A stretch of 64,000 bases of DNA. Origin: Lacticaseibacillus zhaodongensis (GTDB lineage: Bacteria > Bacillota > Bacilli > Lactobacillales > Lactobacillaceae). Every line of letters starts with the position of its first letter. Within the stretch, counting starts at the first letter, position 1. The position numbers and the translations under genes were made by a program. Shown here piece after piece: positions 41,248-49,702 of the stretch. The stretch lies in assembly GCF_009687905.1 (NCBI RefSeq), contig NZ_BLBG01000006.1:87774-151773 (forward strand), written 5' to 3'. The notes beneath the pieces were generated by a model that searched no databases, had not been told where the DNA came from, and saw only the letters and a program-made list of their open reading frames with translations.

Positions 41248-42405
41248 GTGGCGCAGAGCAAAGCAAGACCGCTCGGCATGTCCGCAGTGTTCTACGATAT
41301 TATTTTCACCTTTGTCATCGACCGGCTCGCCCGCAGCCTGTTGTACGCCAATCGCGGCACGATCGACTGGCGCAGTTGCGTGTCCTTTGGGCTCATGGCC
41401 CTCTGCAGCTGGACGGTCTGGACCTACCAGGTGATTTACGCCAGCAGGGCTCCGGCGCGGCCGCTACTCGACAGCCTTTACCTAGCGCTAAACCTGTTCC
41501 TGAGTATCTACCTCACCACCACAATTGGGGTCTGGACGGTCGCACCGACAATCAGCACTAAGCTGAGCACCGCCCTACTGTTCTTCAGTTTGGCTAGTCA
41601 GTACTGGCTCAACGGGCGGGGTAGCGCCGTCAAACAACCGGCCTTCATTGTGCCCCTGCTTTTGGGCGGCGTCATTGCCTGCTTCGCGACCATCGTGCCC
41701 GGACCAGCAATGGGCGGACAGATACTGTACGTGATCGGTATCCTCATCCCCGCCGGCGGTCCGTGGCTGCTGCGGAACCGGATTCCCGAAACCAACAGCC
41801 ATTTTCGGGCCATCAGCACCCGCATCACCCTCTTCACCGTGCTTCTCTTCGCCCGCTCGGTGATGCAGGTCACCGACAGCCTGGCGAACCTGGAGCTCCA
41901 GCCGGTGCTTTTCTTCGTCAGCACGGTGCTGATGCTTGCCAGTTACTTACTGGTCGTTGAGCTCGGCATTGATGCCCACACCAAGCAGTCGTCAATGTTT
42001 GCACTGCTGATCCACATGCCGCTCATGGCCACCATCCTCATGATGGCTAACGTCACGCGCCTGTTCATCAACGGCCGCATCATCCCCGTGAACTTCGCCA
42101 TCTGGATGATCATTCTGCTGGCGATTTACACGGTTGCCCTTGCCCTGTACCTACTCGTGTACCAGCGGGATGGCCTAGACACCTCCCTCAAGCGGGGGCG
42201 CTTCTTCGTGATTGCCCTGCTCTGCTTCACACTTTACGGGGTCGTCACCGTCAACATCGGCGCGCTCTTCCTGATGGGGATGTGCGCCTACCTCTTCGCC
42301 TGCGACCTCTTCCTGTGGCAGTTCGTCCTGAACCCGCCGCAAGTGAGTGATGATGAACCCCAAGACGAAGACGATGCCAACAAGAATAATCATGATTCCG
42401 AATAA
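41248..42405 (+). CDS. Low-temperature-requirement A (LtrA)-like membrane protein
   Basis: This 385-residue protein has about twelve membrane segments and an acidic hydrophilic tail (QVSDDEPQDEDD). SAVFYDIIFTFVIDRLARSL recalls the LtrA opening motif ELFFDLVFVxAxxxL, though it is degenerate, so family membership is tentative. AAGGAGG lies 7 bases before GTG 41248. Function in lactobacilli is unknown; LtrA was named for cold growth in Listeria. Confidence 0.55.
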   Translation: MAQSKARPLGMSAVFYDIIFTFVIDRLARSLLYANRGTIDWRSCVSFGLMALCSWTVWTYQVIYASRAPARPLLDSLYLALNLFLSIYLTTTIGVWTVAPTISTKLSTALLFFSLASQYWLNGRGSAVKQPAFIVPLLLGGVIACFATIVPGPAMGGQILYVIGILIPAGGPWLLRNRIPETNSHFRAISTRITLFTVLLFARSVMQVTDSLANLELQPVLFFVSTVLMLASYLLVVELGIDAHTKQSSMFALLIHMPLMATILMMANVTRLFINGRIIPVNFAIWMIILLAIYTVALALYLLVYQRDGLDTSLKRGRFFVIALLCFTLYGVVTVNIGALFLMGMCAYLFACDLFLWQFVLNPPQVSDDEPQDEDDANKNNHDSE

Positions 42406-42410
42406 TTGTT

Positions 42411-42439
42411 GGGTCCGCGCAAAATGTGCGGGCCTTTTC
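42411..42439 (+). terminator. Terminator of the LtrA-like gene
   Basis: GGTCCGC pairs with GCGGGCC (one G:U), then CTTTTCTT. A 124-bp repeat begins immediately afterwards. Confidence 0.7.
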
Positions 42440-42440
42440 T

Positions 42441-42564
42441 TGTACACAGAGCGAAACGAGACGGTTTGAAGCTGAGCATTTGTGTGCTCCGGGAGAAATG
42501 CCGGGTTTTGGCATTACTTCCGGAGTGTGCAAAGCGCAAGCTTCAGTCCCGCGCAGCTCGACTA
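42441..42564 (+). repeat. 124-bp nested-hairpin element, copy 1
   Basis: On the plus strand it begins TGTACACAGAGC and ends GCAGCTCGACTA. The centre CTCCGG...CCGGAG around ATGCC/GGCAT matches copy 2, as do TGAAGC/GCTTCA and the inner GCGCAAGCTTCAG. It is in direct contact with the U-tract of the LtrA-like terminator. Confidence 0.75.
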
Positions 42565-42570
42565 CGCGAC

Positions 42571-42605
42571 AAAAATGGCGGCCACAAATTGTGACCGCCA
42601 TTTTG
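42571..42605 (-). terminator. Terminator of the DUF2187 gene
   Basis: AAAATGGCGGCCAC (42572-42585) pairs with GTGACCGCCATTTT (42591-42604), U-tract on the minus strand. Confidence 0.8.
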
Positions 42606-42621
42606 GCGTACGGAGCAAGAA

Positions 42622-42969
42622 TTACTTCTTGTCCTGCTTCTTATCTGCTTCTTTGTCAGCCTTAGGATCTGTTTCTGCCTTCTTGGCTGGCTCCGCTTTC
42701 TTATCTGCGGGTTTCTTTTTGTTGGTGTTTTCTTCTTCTTCGATGACTGGGGCAACGACTTCTTGTCCGTCCACACGGAGGTTCTTGAAGTTGATGACCG
42801 TGCGGTGTTTCAGGTCTTCGACGGTCACCGCGTCTTCTTTGTCGAAGTCGTCGATGGTGACGAGTGCGGAATTCGTGTAGATTTTTTCAACGGTACCTGT
42901 GAATGCCAAAGGTACGTCGTTGTTCTTCTTAACGTCAACCTTATCACCAACAGCAAGTTCTTTTGCCAT
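42622..42969 (-). CDS. DUF2187-like protein with lysine-rich tail
   Basis: The 115-residue protein begins with KELAVGDKVDVKKND-type and FTGTVEKIYTNSALVTIDDF, the small SH3-like fold of DUF2187. Residues from about 75 onward are Lys/Glu/Ala-rich (repeated KKxE, PAKK, ADKE), probably disordered and able to bind acidic surfaces or nucleic acid. AAGGAGG lies upstream of ATG 42969. Function unknown. It is a monocistronic gene. Confidence 0.7.
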   Translation of the reverse strand: MAKELAVGDKVDVKKNNDVPLAFTGTVEKIYTNSALVTIDDFDKEDAVTVEDLKHRTVINFKNLRVDGQEVVAPVIEEEENTNKKKPADKKAEPAKKAETDPKADKEADKKQDKK

Positions 42970-43069
42970 AACAATTGCCTCCTTATATTCGTCGCCGCGC
43001 ACGTCGCGGCCGAAACCGATGCCCGAGTATTATAGCATTCTGCGCCACTAATTGCACGGCGCGCCGGGT

Positions 43070-43507
43070 TTAGAAGTCATCGAAGTCGGAGGAATCGTCG
43101 TCTTTGTCCTTACTGTCATCGTCTGGCTGCGGCGCTGCTGCCTGCGTGCTACCAGCACCGGCATAGCTGAGAATCCGCATCGCGCTTTCAAAGTTCTTGC
43201 GCTTGGCGGCCTTCATGATCAGGAACAGGTCCACGAACCACCACACGCCCCCGACAATGCCGAAGGTGAAAATGGTCGCACAGAGTTTGCCGACGCCCAA
43301 GCCGATGTCACCGACGTAGAAGCGGTCGATCCCAATCGTGCCGAGGAAAAATGACAGCACGAAGGCGAGTACTGGTTCCTTGTAGGCCGCGGTCATGACT
43401 GGGTACTGGGCCTCCTTGGGCGCAGCAGCCATGTGCTGGCGCAAAATTGGCAGGTCCTCACTGGGAAACTTGCCCGCATTGCTGAGTATAAAATCGTTGT
43501 AGTCCAT
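43070..43507 (-). CDS. TM2-domain membrane protein
   Basis: This 145-residue protein has a short N-terminal helical part, then the TM2 domain (AYKEPVLAFVLSFFLGTIGIDRFYVG with GxxGxDRFY) made of two membrane segments, and an acidic Asp/Ser tail (about 20 residues). TM2 domains are widespread and of unknown function. GGAGG lies about nine bases before the ATG. Confidence 0.85.
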   Translation of the reverse strand: MDYNDFILSNAGKFPSEDLPILRQHMAAAPKEAQYPVMTAAYKEPVLAFVLSFFLGTIGIDRFYVGDIGLGVGKLCATIFTFGIVGGVWWFVDLFLIMKAAKRKNFESAMRILSYAGAGSTQAAAPQPDDDSKDKDDDSSDFDDF

Positions 43508-43602
43508 CCTTGATGTCCTCCATCCTTAATCGCTAATCTGATTATTAGGTATTAATGCGCTCCCGTCAATCATTCTCCAGACTGATTTGCATTTTGTTAC
43601 CC

Positions 43603-45450
43603 CTACTTGGCTGGCAGCTGCGCGTCCTTGATGGGACTGACCACCGTGGCATTCTGCCCACTGACCCTGGCGGTGAAGCTGACACTGTCCCCTTCACGGA
43701 TGAACTGAGCGAGTGGGTATTCCTTCACGCTGATACTGTAAACGGTCTGCCCAGCAGCGAGCAGGAAGGACATGGTGTCCCCGGCGCGGCTAGTCCGCAA
43801 AATGGTGCCGCTGACGTGTTTCTTTTTGCCATTAGTTGCGCTAGCGTTGAGGCCGCCGCCAAACAAAGTCCGGTACTTACTGAGGGCACTCTGCGCGTCA
43901 TCCCCGGTTGCCACCGTGCTGGAGGTTCCGTTACCGGACGCGAGCATGTAGACGTAACTGCGGAAGGCATCACTGGAATCGAGCATCGACACGATCCAAG
44001 TCGGCCGGCCATCAATCCGGTAAAGTAGCGGCATCTTCGGCTTCCATCCGGTCTGTTTCATCATGTCTTTGGCCAGCCGCTGCGCCCGGTCCGGCGTCAT
44101 CGCGTCTTTTTCTTCGCGGTAGTAGTAGCTCTTACCACTAGCCGCGTCGGTGAAGATGAAGCCCATGACTGAGGTCTGACTGGACTTAGCACTGGTCAGG
44201 GATTGCTGGTAGTAGATTTGGCCCTTGTACAGCACGGGGGTCAGCTCGTTGTCTTCGCCCTCAGTGCCGGCGCCGCCAACCGCGACCATGACGCCCTGCT
44301 GGCCGCCACCGATTCCGTTGGCATTCCACCAACCGTTCCGTTCGGTGCCCCAGGAGTTGACCTGGGCACCCGCAGTATTTGGATCCACGGCGACATCCAG
44401 CCACTTAGGCTTTGCCGCCAAGCGCTTATAGAAGTGCACCGTCCCGGTCTCGGCGTTCAGGGTCACCACGGCCTTATCGCGGAAGTCCTGCCGATTGGTC
44501 ATACCGTAGCGCTTAACCAGGGTGCTCACGTAATATGGCGTCCCCTTGTCATCGACTTCCAGCTGCGGGGCGTTACTCATCAGCACGTAACTGCTCTGCG
44601 CGGTGTGGGCGTACATCAGCCGCCGCGCATCCTTGCCAAAGTATGCTTGCGGGGTGTAACGCAGCGCCCGCTTCACGAAGTGCGGTCGCGCGGTTTTGCT
44701 GGTGGCATCAGTCATGAAGTAGCCGTCCACTTTGCGGTAACGCATGTAGCGCAGAAAGCTGCCGTCAAAATCCAGTGGCGCCACGTACACCATTTTGCGG
44801 CGATAGACTTGGGCCCGGACGTGCTTGACCTCATAAACGTTCGCGTTGGGAATATTACTCAGTGAGTTGTTAATCTGGGTGAGCACGGTCGCCGGCGTGT
44901 TGACCACGGGCACCTGCTGACTCTTGGCGTCGACCACTGGCAGCGGCGCATTACTGGTACTGTTGTGCGTCACCACGGGTGCGCTGCTGGCGATTTTCTT
45001 AGCATCGGTCATGCCGGCGACAGCGAACACAACCATAGCAATCACAAACAGCGCTAGGCTCCAGCCAGTAATCGCGGCAAAACTGAGCCGCCGGTGCTGG
45101 CCCGGAGTGACGTCCGTCTTGGCCTTTGTCTGCCCATCGTGTTTGCCGCCGAGCTTACCAAAATTAAGCGCAACATTCGGCAGCTTGAACTTGCTCGTTA
45201 GCAGGGCCTGAATCAGCGCACTGATGGTCAAGGTCCCGAGGTTACCCAGAACGGTGGTTGCGATACTTGGTTCCGGCAAGACAACGTAAATCCACATTGT
45301 TGCCACAATAAACAGCAGCACGTTCAATAGCAGGTCCATGCGCACCCGTTTGTGTTTGCCCTGCCGCAGCAGTTGCCAACAGCCCAACAGTGCCACAATA
45401 ATTGCTAATAGTGTGAAACGTAGCGTGATGCCCAGAAATAGTACGAACAT
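43603..45450 (-). CDS. Large membrane-anchored protein, unknown function
   Basis: The protein has 615 residues. Three hydrophobic segments (about residues 3-22, 37-55 and 59-82) are followed by a short cytoplasmic loop, a further segment near residue 120-140 and then about 480 extracellular residues. The extracellular part is rich in Tyr, Asp and Gly (DFDGSFLRYMRYRKVDGYF, WNANGIGGGQQGVMVAVGGAG) and resembles no domain I know. GGAGGAAGAAAA fits ATG 45450; the 15-codon extension lacks support. Probably cell-envelope related. No neighbour hints at function. Confidence 0.6.
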   Translation of the reverse strand: MFVLFLGITLRFTLLAIIVALLGCWQLLRQGKHKRVRMDLLLNVLLFIVATMWIYVVLPEPSIATTVLGNLGTLTISALIQALLTSKFKLPNVALNFGKLGGKHDGQTKAKTDVTPGQHRRLSFAAITGWSLALFVIAMVVFAVAGMTDAKKIASSAPVVTHNSTSNAPLPVVDAKSQQVPVVNTPATVLTQINNSLSNIPNANVYEVKHVRAQVYRRKMVYVAPLDFDGSFLRYMRYRKVDGYFMTDATSKTARPHFVKRALRYTPQAYFGKDARRLMYAHTAQSSYVLMSNAPQLEVDDKGTPYYVSTLVKRYGMTNRQDFRDKAVVTLNAETGTVHFYKRLAAKPKWLDVAVDPNTAGAQVNSWGTERNGWWNANGIGGGQQGVMVAVGGAGTEGEDNELTPVLYKGQIYYQQSLTSAKSSQTSVMGFIFTDAASGKSYYYREEKDAMTPDRAQRLAKDMMKQTGWKPKMPLLYRIDGRPTWIVSMLDSSDAFRSYVYMLASGNGTSSTVATGDDAQSALSKYRTLFGGGLNASATNGKKKHVSGTILRTSRAGDTMSFLLAAGQTVYSISVKEYPLAQFIREGDSVSFTARVSGQNATVVSPIKDAQLPAK

Positions 45451-45572
45451 TTTTCTTCCTCCACCCAGTAGTAAGCCCTTACTCAACAGCACCATTTTGC
45501 TTTACATTATGCACCCGCGCATCAGCCTTTGGGTGGAGAACATAAAATATCATTAACTATTTTAAGCACACA

Positions 45573-45612
45573 ATAAGGGGCGGACAGACTAACACGGTCT
45601 GCCCGCCCCCTT
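45573..45612 (-). terminator. Terminator of pckA
   Basis: AGGGGCGGACAGAC (45576-45589) pairs with GTCTGCCCGCCCCCT with one mismatch; TTATTG follows on the minus strand. Confidence 0.8.
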
Positions 45613-45629
45613 CAAGCTAGACTAAATGA

Positions 45630-47279
45630 TTATCCCAGTCGCGCCAGCAGCTCCTGAACCGCATCCGCAGCCTCCTGCGGTACGGCGTTGTAACCATCAT
45701 CAGCAGTCTGCTTCGCGTTCAGGAAGTCGAGACGATCTTGCAGGCGGGCGTGCAACCGCGCTGCATACTCCGCATCACCAGTTGGCACGTCAAAACCGGC
45801 AATTGGCATGTACTGCAGTTCTGGCAGCAGTGGGAATGGCGCAAACTCGGCCGCATGCTCAACGATTTTTTCGATCGACCCCGAAGTGTCCTTCGGGGTG
45901 ACCTTCTTGCCATTGAAGTAACCAGTGTTCAAAATGTAACAAGTCGTCCGCCCGCCCGCAAACAGTTCCTTGAAGGCGGCGTAATCCTCACCCAGTGGGT
46001 AGCAGCGGAACGGGTTCGCAAAGGGTTCGATGACCAGTTTGTTCATGTCGACTTTACCGACGAGGTTCTCAGCGGTCGAGCGCTTCGTAGCGAGGGTCGC
46101 CCCAAAAACGGTGGCCAGCGTAGCATCATCCACCCGCACCACTGGCGGCAGCGTATCGTCCTTCATGATCCAGAACACGGCGTCCAGCGGTTCATCGATA
46201 TGGTCGACCCGGTTCGGCGTCATGAAGCGCGACTTGATGGCCCGGCCGTTGTTGTTGCGCACTTCCTGCGTCACCACGATTTTCTCACCGTGGTCATCCA
46301 GCGTGACACCGACGTTCTGACAGGTCAGCACGTAGCGCAATACGGGGTCGCTAGGAGCGTAGTCAGCCGTTTTGTCAAAATACGCCGGTTCCAACGCGGT
46401 GGTCGTGCCCGTGTCCCGCTTGATGACAAAGGCGTCGTCATGCAGAACGTCAACGTGGTACTTGCCGGAGTGCTTGGCGAGCGTGATGGTGGACTTGCCG
46501 GACCCAGACAGGCCGAACGCGGCCATGGTGAACTTGCTGGCGCCAAGGTCGTAACGTTTCATCCCGCCGTGGCAAGCCGTGAAACCATTCCGGTGGGCGG
46601 TCGCCCAGGCCAACGTCAACGTCGCCTTCTTGAGCTCACCGAAGTAGCGCAGCCCGAGGATCGCGGCGACATTATGGGTCGGATCAAACAGTGCCAGCCC
46701 GTTCGGGAAGTCCGGGGAGGACCAATCCGGATCAGCGTAGACATAAATATCATTTTCCTGATACTCAGTCGACTGGGCATACATCCCCATGATTTTACGC
46801 GTCGCGATTTGGAAATTAAGTAGGTAGGAATAGAAGTTGGCGGCGTAATTCTGGTTCAGCATCAGGTGCGCGCGGACCATGAATTCTGGATCCAGACCGA
46901 CGATGACGTCACCACTATAAAACGGCCGCCGGGTGCCAGTGAAGACTGCCTCCCGCAGCACATCCGCATACTTCTTGGCATCGATCCCGGGCTGGCCAAT
47001 AATCCGGCGTGCTGCCGCGGTCCGGCCAACCACGCGGCCATCGTTGCTCACAATTACTTTTGCATCGTCCGGTAAGCCGAGCTCCGCGGCGTGCTCAACC
47101 GGCATATCTGTTACCACGACGCCCGGTGCCTGCAGCGCGTTACTGTACGCGGTGCGTAAATCCGCCACGTGCGTCACGTTGTTGCCGTAGAACGCAGATT
47201 CAACCAGCGTCTTGAAGTTGTTGAACAGTGCATTCTGCGGGCCAATGTCGACACGGCTATATTCACGAATCGTTGCCAT
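45630..47279 (-). CDS. pckA: Phosphoenolpyruvate carboxykinase (ATP)
   Basis: This 549-residue enzyme converts oxaloacetate and ATP to PEP, CO2 and ADP, or runs in reverse. The P-loop is in GLSGSGKSTITLAK, the ATP-type signature is present downstream, and the substrate loop (RCYPLGEDY) follows. It is somewhat divergent in the N-terminus. It makes PEP available for PTS and gluconeogenesis; citrate or malate fermentation to oxaloacetate is a plausible source. GGAGGT lies 7 bases before the ATG. A promoter is at 47331-47360. Confidence 0.88.
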   Translation of the reverse strand: MATIREYSRVDIGPQNALFNNFKTLVESAFYGNNVTHVADLRTAYSNALQAPGVVVTDMPVEHAAELGLPDDAKVIVSNDGRVVGRTAAARRIIGQPGIDAKKYADVLREAVFTGTRRPFYSGDVIVGLDPEFMVRAHLMLNQNYAANFYSYLLNFQIATRKIMGMYAQSTEYQENDIYVYADPDWSSPDFPNGLALFDPTHNVAAILGLRYFGELKKATLTLAWATAHRNGFTACHGGMKRYDLGASKFTMAAFGLSGSGKSTITLAKHSGKYHVDVLHDDAFVIKRDTGTTTALEPAYFDKTADYAPSDPVLRYVLTCQNVGVTLDDHGEKIVVTQEVRNNNGRAIKSRFMTPNRVDHIDEPLDAVFWIMKDDTLPPVVRVDDATLATVFGATLATKRSTAENLVGKVDMNKLVIEPFANPFRCYPLGEDYAAFKELFAGGRTTCYILNTGYFNGKKVTPKDTSGSIEKIVEHAAEFAPFPLLPELQYMPIAGFDVPTGDAEYAARLHARLQDRLDFLNAKQTADDGYNAVPQEAADAVQELLARLG

Positions 47280-47330
47280 AGTGTCTACCTCCGTTTTGTG
47301 ATTCTGCCTGCAGTTTCTACTCTTAACTTC

Positions 47331-47360
47331 ATCTTAGCCGTCTGATGTATGCGCTGTCAA
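47331..47360 (-). promoter_or_regulatory. Promoter of pckA
   Basis: On the minus strand perfect TTGACA (47355-47360), 18 bases, TAAGAT (47331-47336). No clear cre site is visible nearby. Confidence 0.65.
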
Positions 47361-47535
47361 TCTTGATTTAATGCGGCTTAGCGCAATTCAGCGGTCTATC
47401 CATACTGACAAAATCATCCGGAGTTATTCAAGCAAAAATACACGTTAACTTTTACACTAACTGCAGTCATTTTTACACCAAAATGACGCCCACCGCGAAC
47501 GCGGCCGACGCCAAAATATTTAATATTCACATACT

Positions 47536-47694
47536 TCAGAAAATCGCCATGTAAACCGCGGCCGCAATGACCCAGAAGCCAATAAAGAGCAACACCGTGT
47601 TGACGTGCTTGTTATCCGTAACCCGCTTACTTGCGGCCAGGTAACAAAGCCCCAGGCCAATGACTGCAATGAGTATTTCAATAATAATGTTCAA
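47536..47694 (-). CDS. Small two-helix membrane protein
   Basis: This 52-residue protein starts with TTG 47694, after a G-rich AGGGGGG at 7 bases. It consists of two hydrophobic segments (LNIIIEILIAVIGLGLCYLA and VLLFIGFWVIAAAVYMAIF) joined by a charged hairpin (ASKRVTDNKHVN). No family recognised. Start assignment is uncertain, since only TTG fits the ribosome binding site. Confidence 0.5.
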   Translation of the reverse strand: MNIIIEILIAVIGLGLCYLAASKRVTDNKHVNTVLLFIGFWVIAAAVYMAIF

Positions 47695-47771
47695 GGTGAC
47701 ACCCCCCTGCGCACAATAATATGTACATAGAACCATATTATTACTCGCAGCGGGTCTTGGCAACGCTGACA

Positions 47772-48659
47772 TTAACCGTGCACTGGTAACATGTTGGCCT
47801 GCATTCCGCACACCTTGGCCGCGAGCCGGTTCCCCAGCGCAATTGCTTCGGGCAAACCCAGTCCCTGGGCGAGCCCCGCCAGCATCCCACCGCAGTGGGT
47901 GTCGCCGGCACCGACAGTGTTGACGACCTTGACCGCCACCCCGGGCACGATGCCATCATTGTCCGCGTCCACGTAGTAGTAAGTGCCCTTAGCACCAAGC
48001 GTCACGACGACTGGCTGGTGGGTCAGCGCGTGCAAGTAGTGGACTTGCTCAGCAAAAGTAGCTCCCTGCGCAATTTGCGGTAGTTCCGCCTCATTGCAGT
48101 GCACAATGACACCGGAACGCAACAACCGGTCCAGCAGCGTTTTGTCGACGCTCTTGATCCGCGCCGCAACGTCAAACAGCAAAAGAGAATCCTTGGGCCG
48201 CTGCTCGAGCGCGGCAATCGAGGCCGCCGCAACCAGCGGATTGCTCAGCTGAAAGCCACTCAGGTAGAACTGACCGTAACTGTTCATGTCGAGGTGCTTG
48301 AACCAGTTATCGCGCCACAACTGCTCCATCCCCGGCAGGACGATAAAGGTGCGCTCCCCGTTCGGTTCAATCATCGCAACGGTCCAACCGTTATCGGGAG
48401 TCCCGGAGATGACCCGCGGGGTGACGCCAATATTTTGCAGGTAGGCGCTGATCCGGTCCGCGTTGGCACCGTGACCGACTGGGACAAACAGATCCGCATC
48501 GACGCCGGCGTAACGCAGTGCGCAAAAGGCGTTGATGGCGCAGCCGCCAACTTGGTATTCGAGAAAGTCGCCCAGCACGTTGCCAGCACTCTGCGGGACC
48601 TGCGGAACGTTCATGAGTGCATCAACCAGTGCGGCACCAAAGAATAATGTTTTAGTCAT
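47772..48659 (-). CDS. PfkB-family carbohydrate kinase
   Basis: At 295 residues this is a ribokinase-like sugar kinase. GGCAINAFCALRYAG is the N-terminal PfkB pattern; NTVGAGDTHCGGMLAGLAQ is the ATP-site pattern with the catalytic Asp. HCNEAELPQIAQ also fits. Substrate may be fructose, ribose or a nucleoside; neighbouring genes do not settle it. GAGGA lies 4 bases before the ATG. Confidence 0.85.
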   Translation of the reverse strand: MTKTLFFGAALVDALMNVPQVPQSAGNVLGDFLEYQVGGCAINAFCALRYAGVDADLFVPVGHGANADRISAYLQNIGVTPRVISGTPDNGWTVAMIEPNGERTFIVLPGMEQLWRDNWFKHLDMNSYGQFYLSGFQLSNPLVAAASIAALEQRPKDSLLLFDVAARIKSVDKTLLDRLLRSGVIVHCNEAELPQIAQGATFAEQVHYLHALTHQPVVVTLGAKGTYYYVDADNDGIVPGVAVKVVNTVGAGDTHCGGMLAGLAQGLGLPEAIALGNRLAAKVCGMQANMLPVHG

Positions 48660-48744
48660 TACGTCCTCTTCATCAATTGTTTTATGCTACCAGTTATTTG
48701 TACCGCATTTCGGCGTTAATTGTCTAGTATTAAGGCCCTGGATG

Positions 48745-48785
48745 CAAAAAAGAGGCAGCTGCCGCGGACGCGACAGCTACCCTTT
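48745..48785 (-). terminator. Terminator of the 102-residue acidic protein gene
   Basis: GAGGCAGCTG (48752-48761) pairs with CAGCTACCCT imperfectly; TTTTTT follows on the minus strand. Confidence 0.75.
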
Positions 48786-48807
48786 AATCACTAAACCTTA
48801 ACTGAAA

Positions 48808-49116
48808 CTATTCCATCAGTGCAGGTTCTGCTTTACCAGCATTAATGTGCCGCACTTCAAAGGCGGTCACAGGGATGCCAAGCTTCTTCATTTCCTTGTA
48901 CATCGCGGGCTCGTCGTAATTCTCGGTCTTCTTGGTGATTAGCATCATGTGGTCCTCGGCATCGTTCCAGTGCCAGTCACCCATCTTGCTCAGAACCGGG
49001 TCCGACTTCGGGTCAAAATCAACCTTGTCGAAGAACTCCAAACGAACCAATTCACCGTCTGGATTGGCTTCCTCTTCATCGTAGAAATCCTGTAAATCAT
49101 CTGCTACCTTAGCCAT
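48808..49116 (-). CDS. Small acidic protein, unknown function
   Basis: A 102-residue soluble protein with an acidic start (VADDLQDFYDEEEANPDGE) and WHWNDAEDHMMLITKK. No signal, membrane segment or known motif. GGAGGT lies 8 bases before the ATG. Its 118-base leader contains an intrinsic-terminator-like hairpin, so expression may be attenuated. Confidence 0.55.
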   Translation of the reverse strand: MAKVADDLQDFYDEEEANPDGELVRLEFFDKVDFDPKSDPVLSKMGDWHWNDAEDHMMLITKKTENYDEPAMYKEMKKLGIPVTAFEVRHINAGKAEPALME

Positions 49117-49155
49117 ATTAATTTACCTCCATTATTTTCAAGTGAATTAGATGCA

Positions 49156-49196
49156 AAACGCCCCAGCTCCCCCTGAATTGGGGAAATTGGGGCGTT
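49156..49196 (-). promoter_or_regulatory. Terminator-like hairpin in the leader of the acidic protein gene
   Basis: ACGCCCCA pairs with TGGGGCGT and CCCC with GGGG; on the minus strand TTTTG follows. It lies between the promoter (49242-49270) and the start (49116), with no gene between, so it can act only as an attenuator or as the end of a short RNA. Confidence 0.6.
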
Positions 49197-49241
49197 GCGC
49201 GCGAATTACGCGTAAAGCACTGAGCATTACTTGATAGTTAA

Positions 49242-49270
49242 ATCATAGTTGCATTGCACAAACTAGTCAA
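49242..49270 (-). promoter_or_regulatory. Promoter of the acidic protein gene
   Basis: On the minus strand TTGACT (49265-49270), 17 bases, TATGAT (49242-49247); start of RNA near 49235. Confidence 0.65.
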
Positions 49271-49541
49271 GTAAACGCTTGTGGAAAGATAATCAAGATA
49301 GATGGATTAATAATCACTACTGCCAGCATTATTAATTTGCAAATTTGCATAATTAGATTAGTCTAATTGAAATGTATTTGAGTAATGTTAGTCCAGCATA
49401 ATTACCACCGAATGTCGCTGATAACCCGGCCGGTTTGCCAAATCAAGTAAGACAAAATCAGCAAAATTTGCCCGCATCCAGATTTGTAAAAGTGGCCACA
49501 CATTGTATTTCAATAATTGGTCTAAACCGGCCAATCGTCAC

Positions 49542-49570
49542 TTTCAGAATTGCATAAACAGTTTTATAAT
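49542..49570 (+). promoter_or_regulatory. Promoter of the GGDEF-EAL gene
   Basis: TTTCAG (49542-49547), 17 bases, TATAAT (49565-49570). About 125 bases of leader follow. Confidence 0.6.
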
Positions 49571-49702
49571 ATATCGTGTATAGGTAGCGAAATATTCATT
49601 CCGGTATTTTCCGCTCATAAAAATGGTTATAAAGTTCACTTGGAACGTTTTGGCTACGTTAGCATTGCGCCCGTGATACACATCTGGAGGGTGATTTAGA
49701 AT

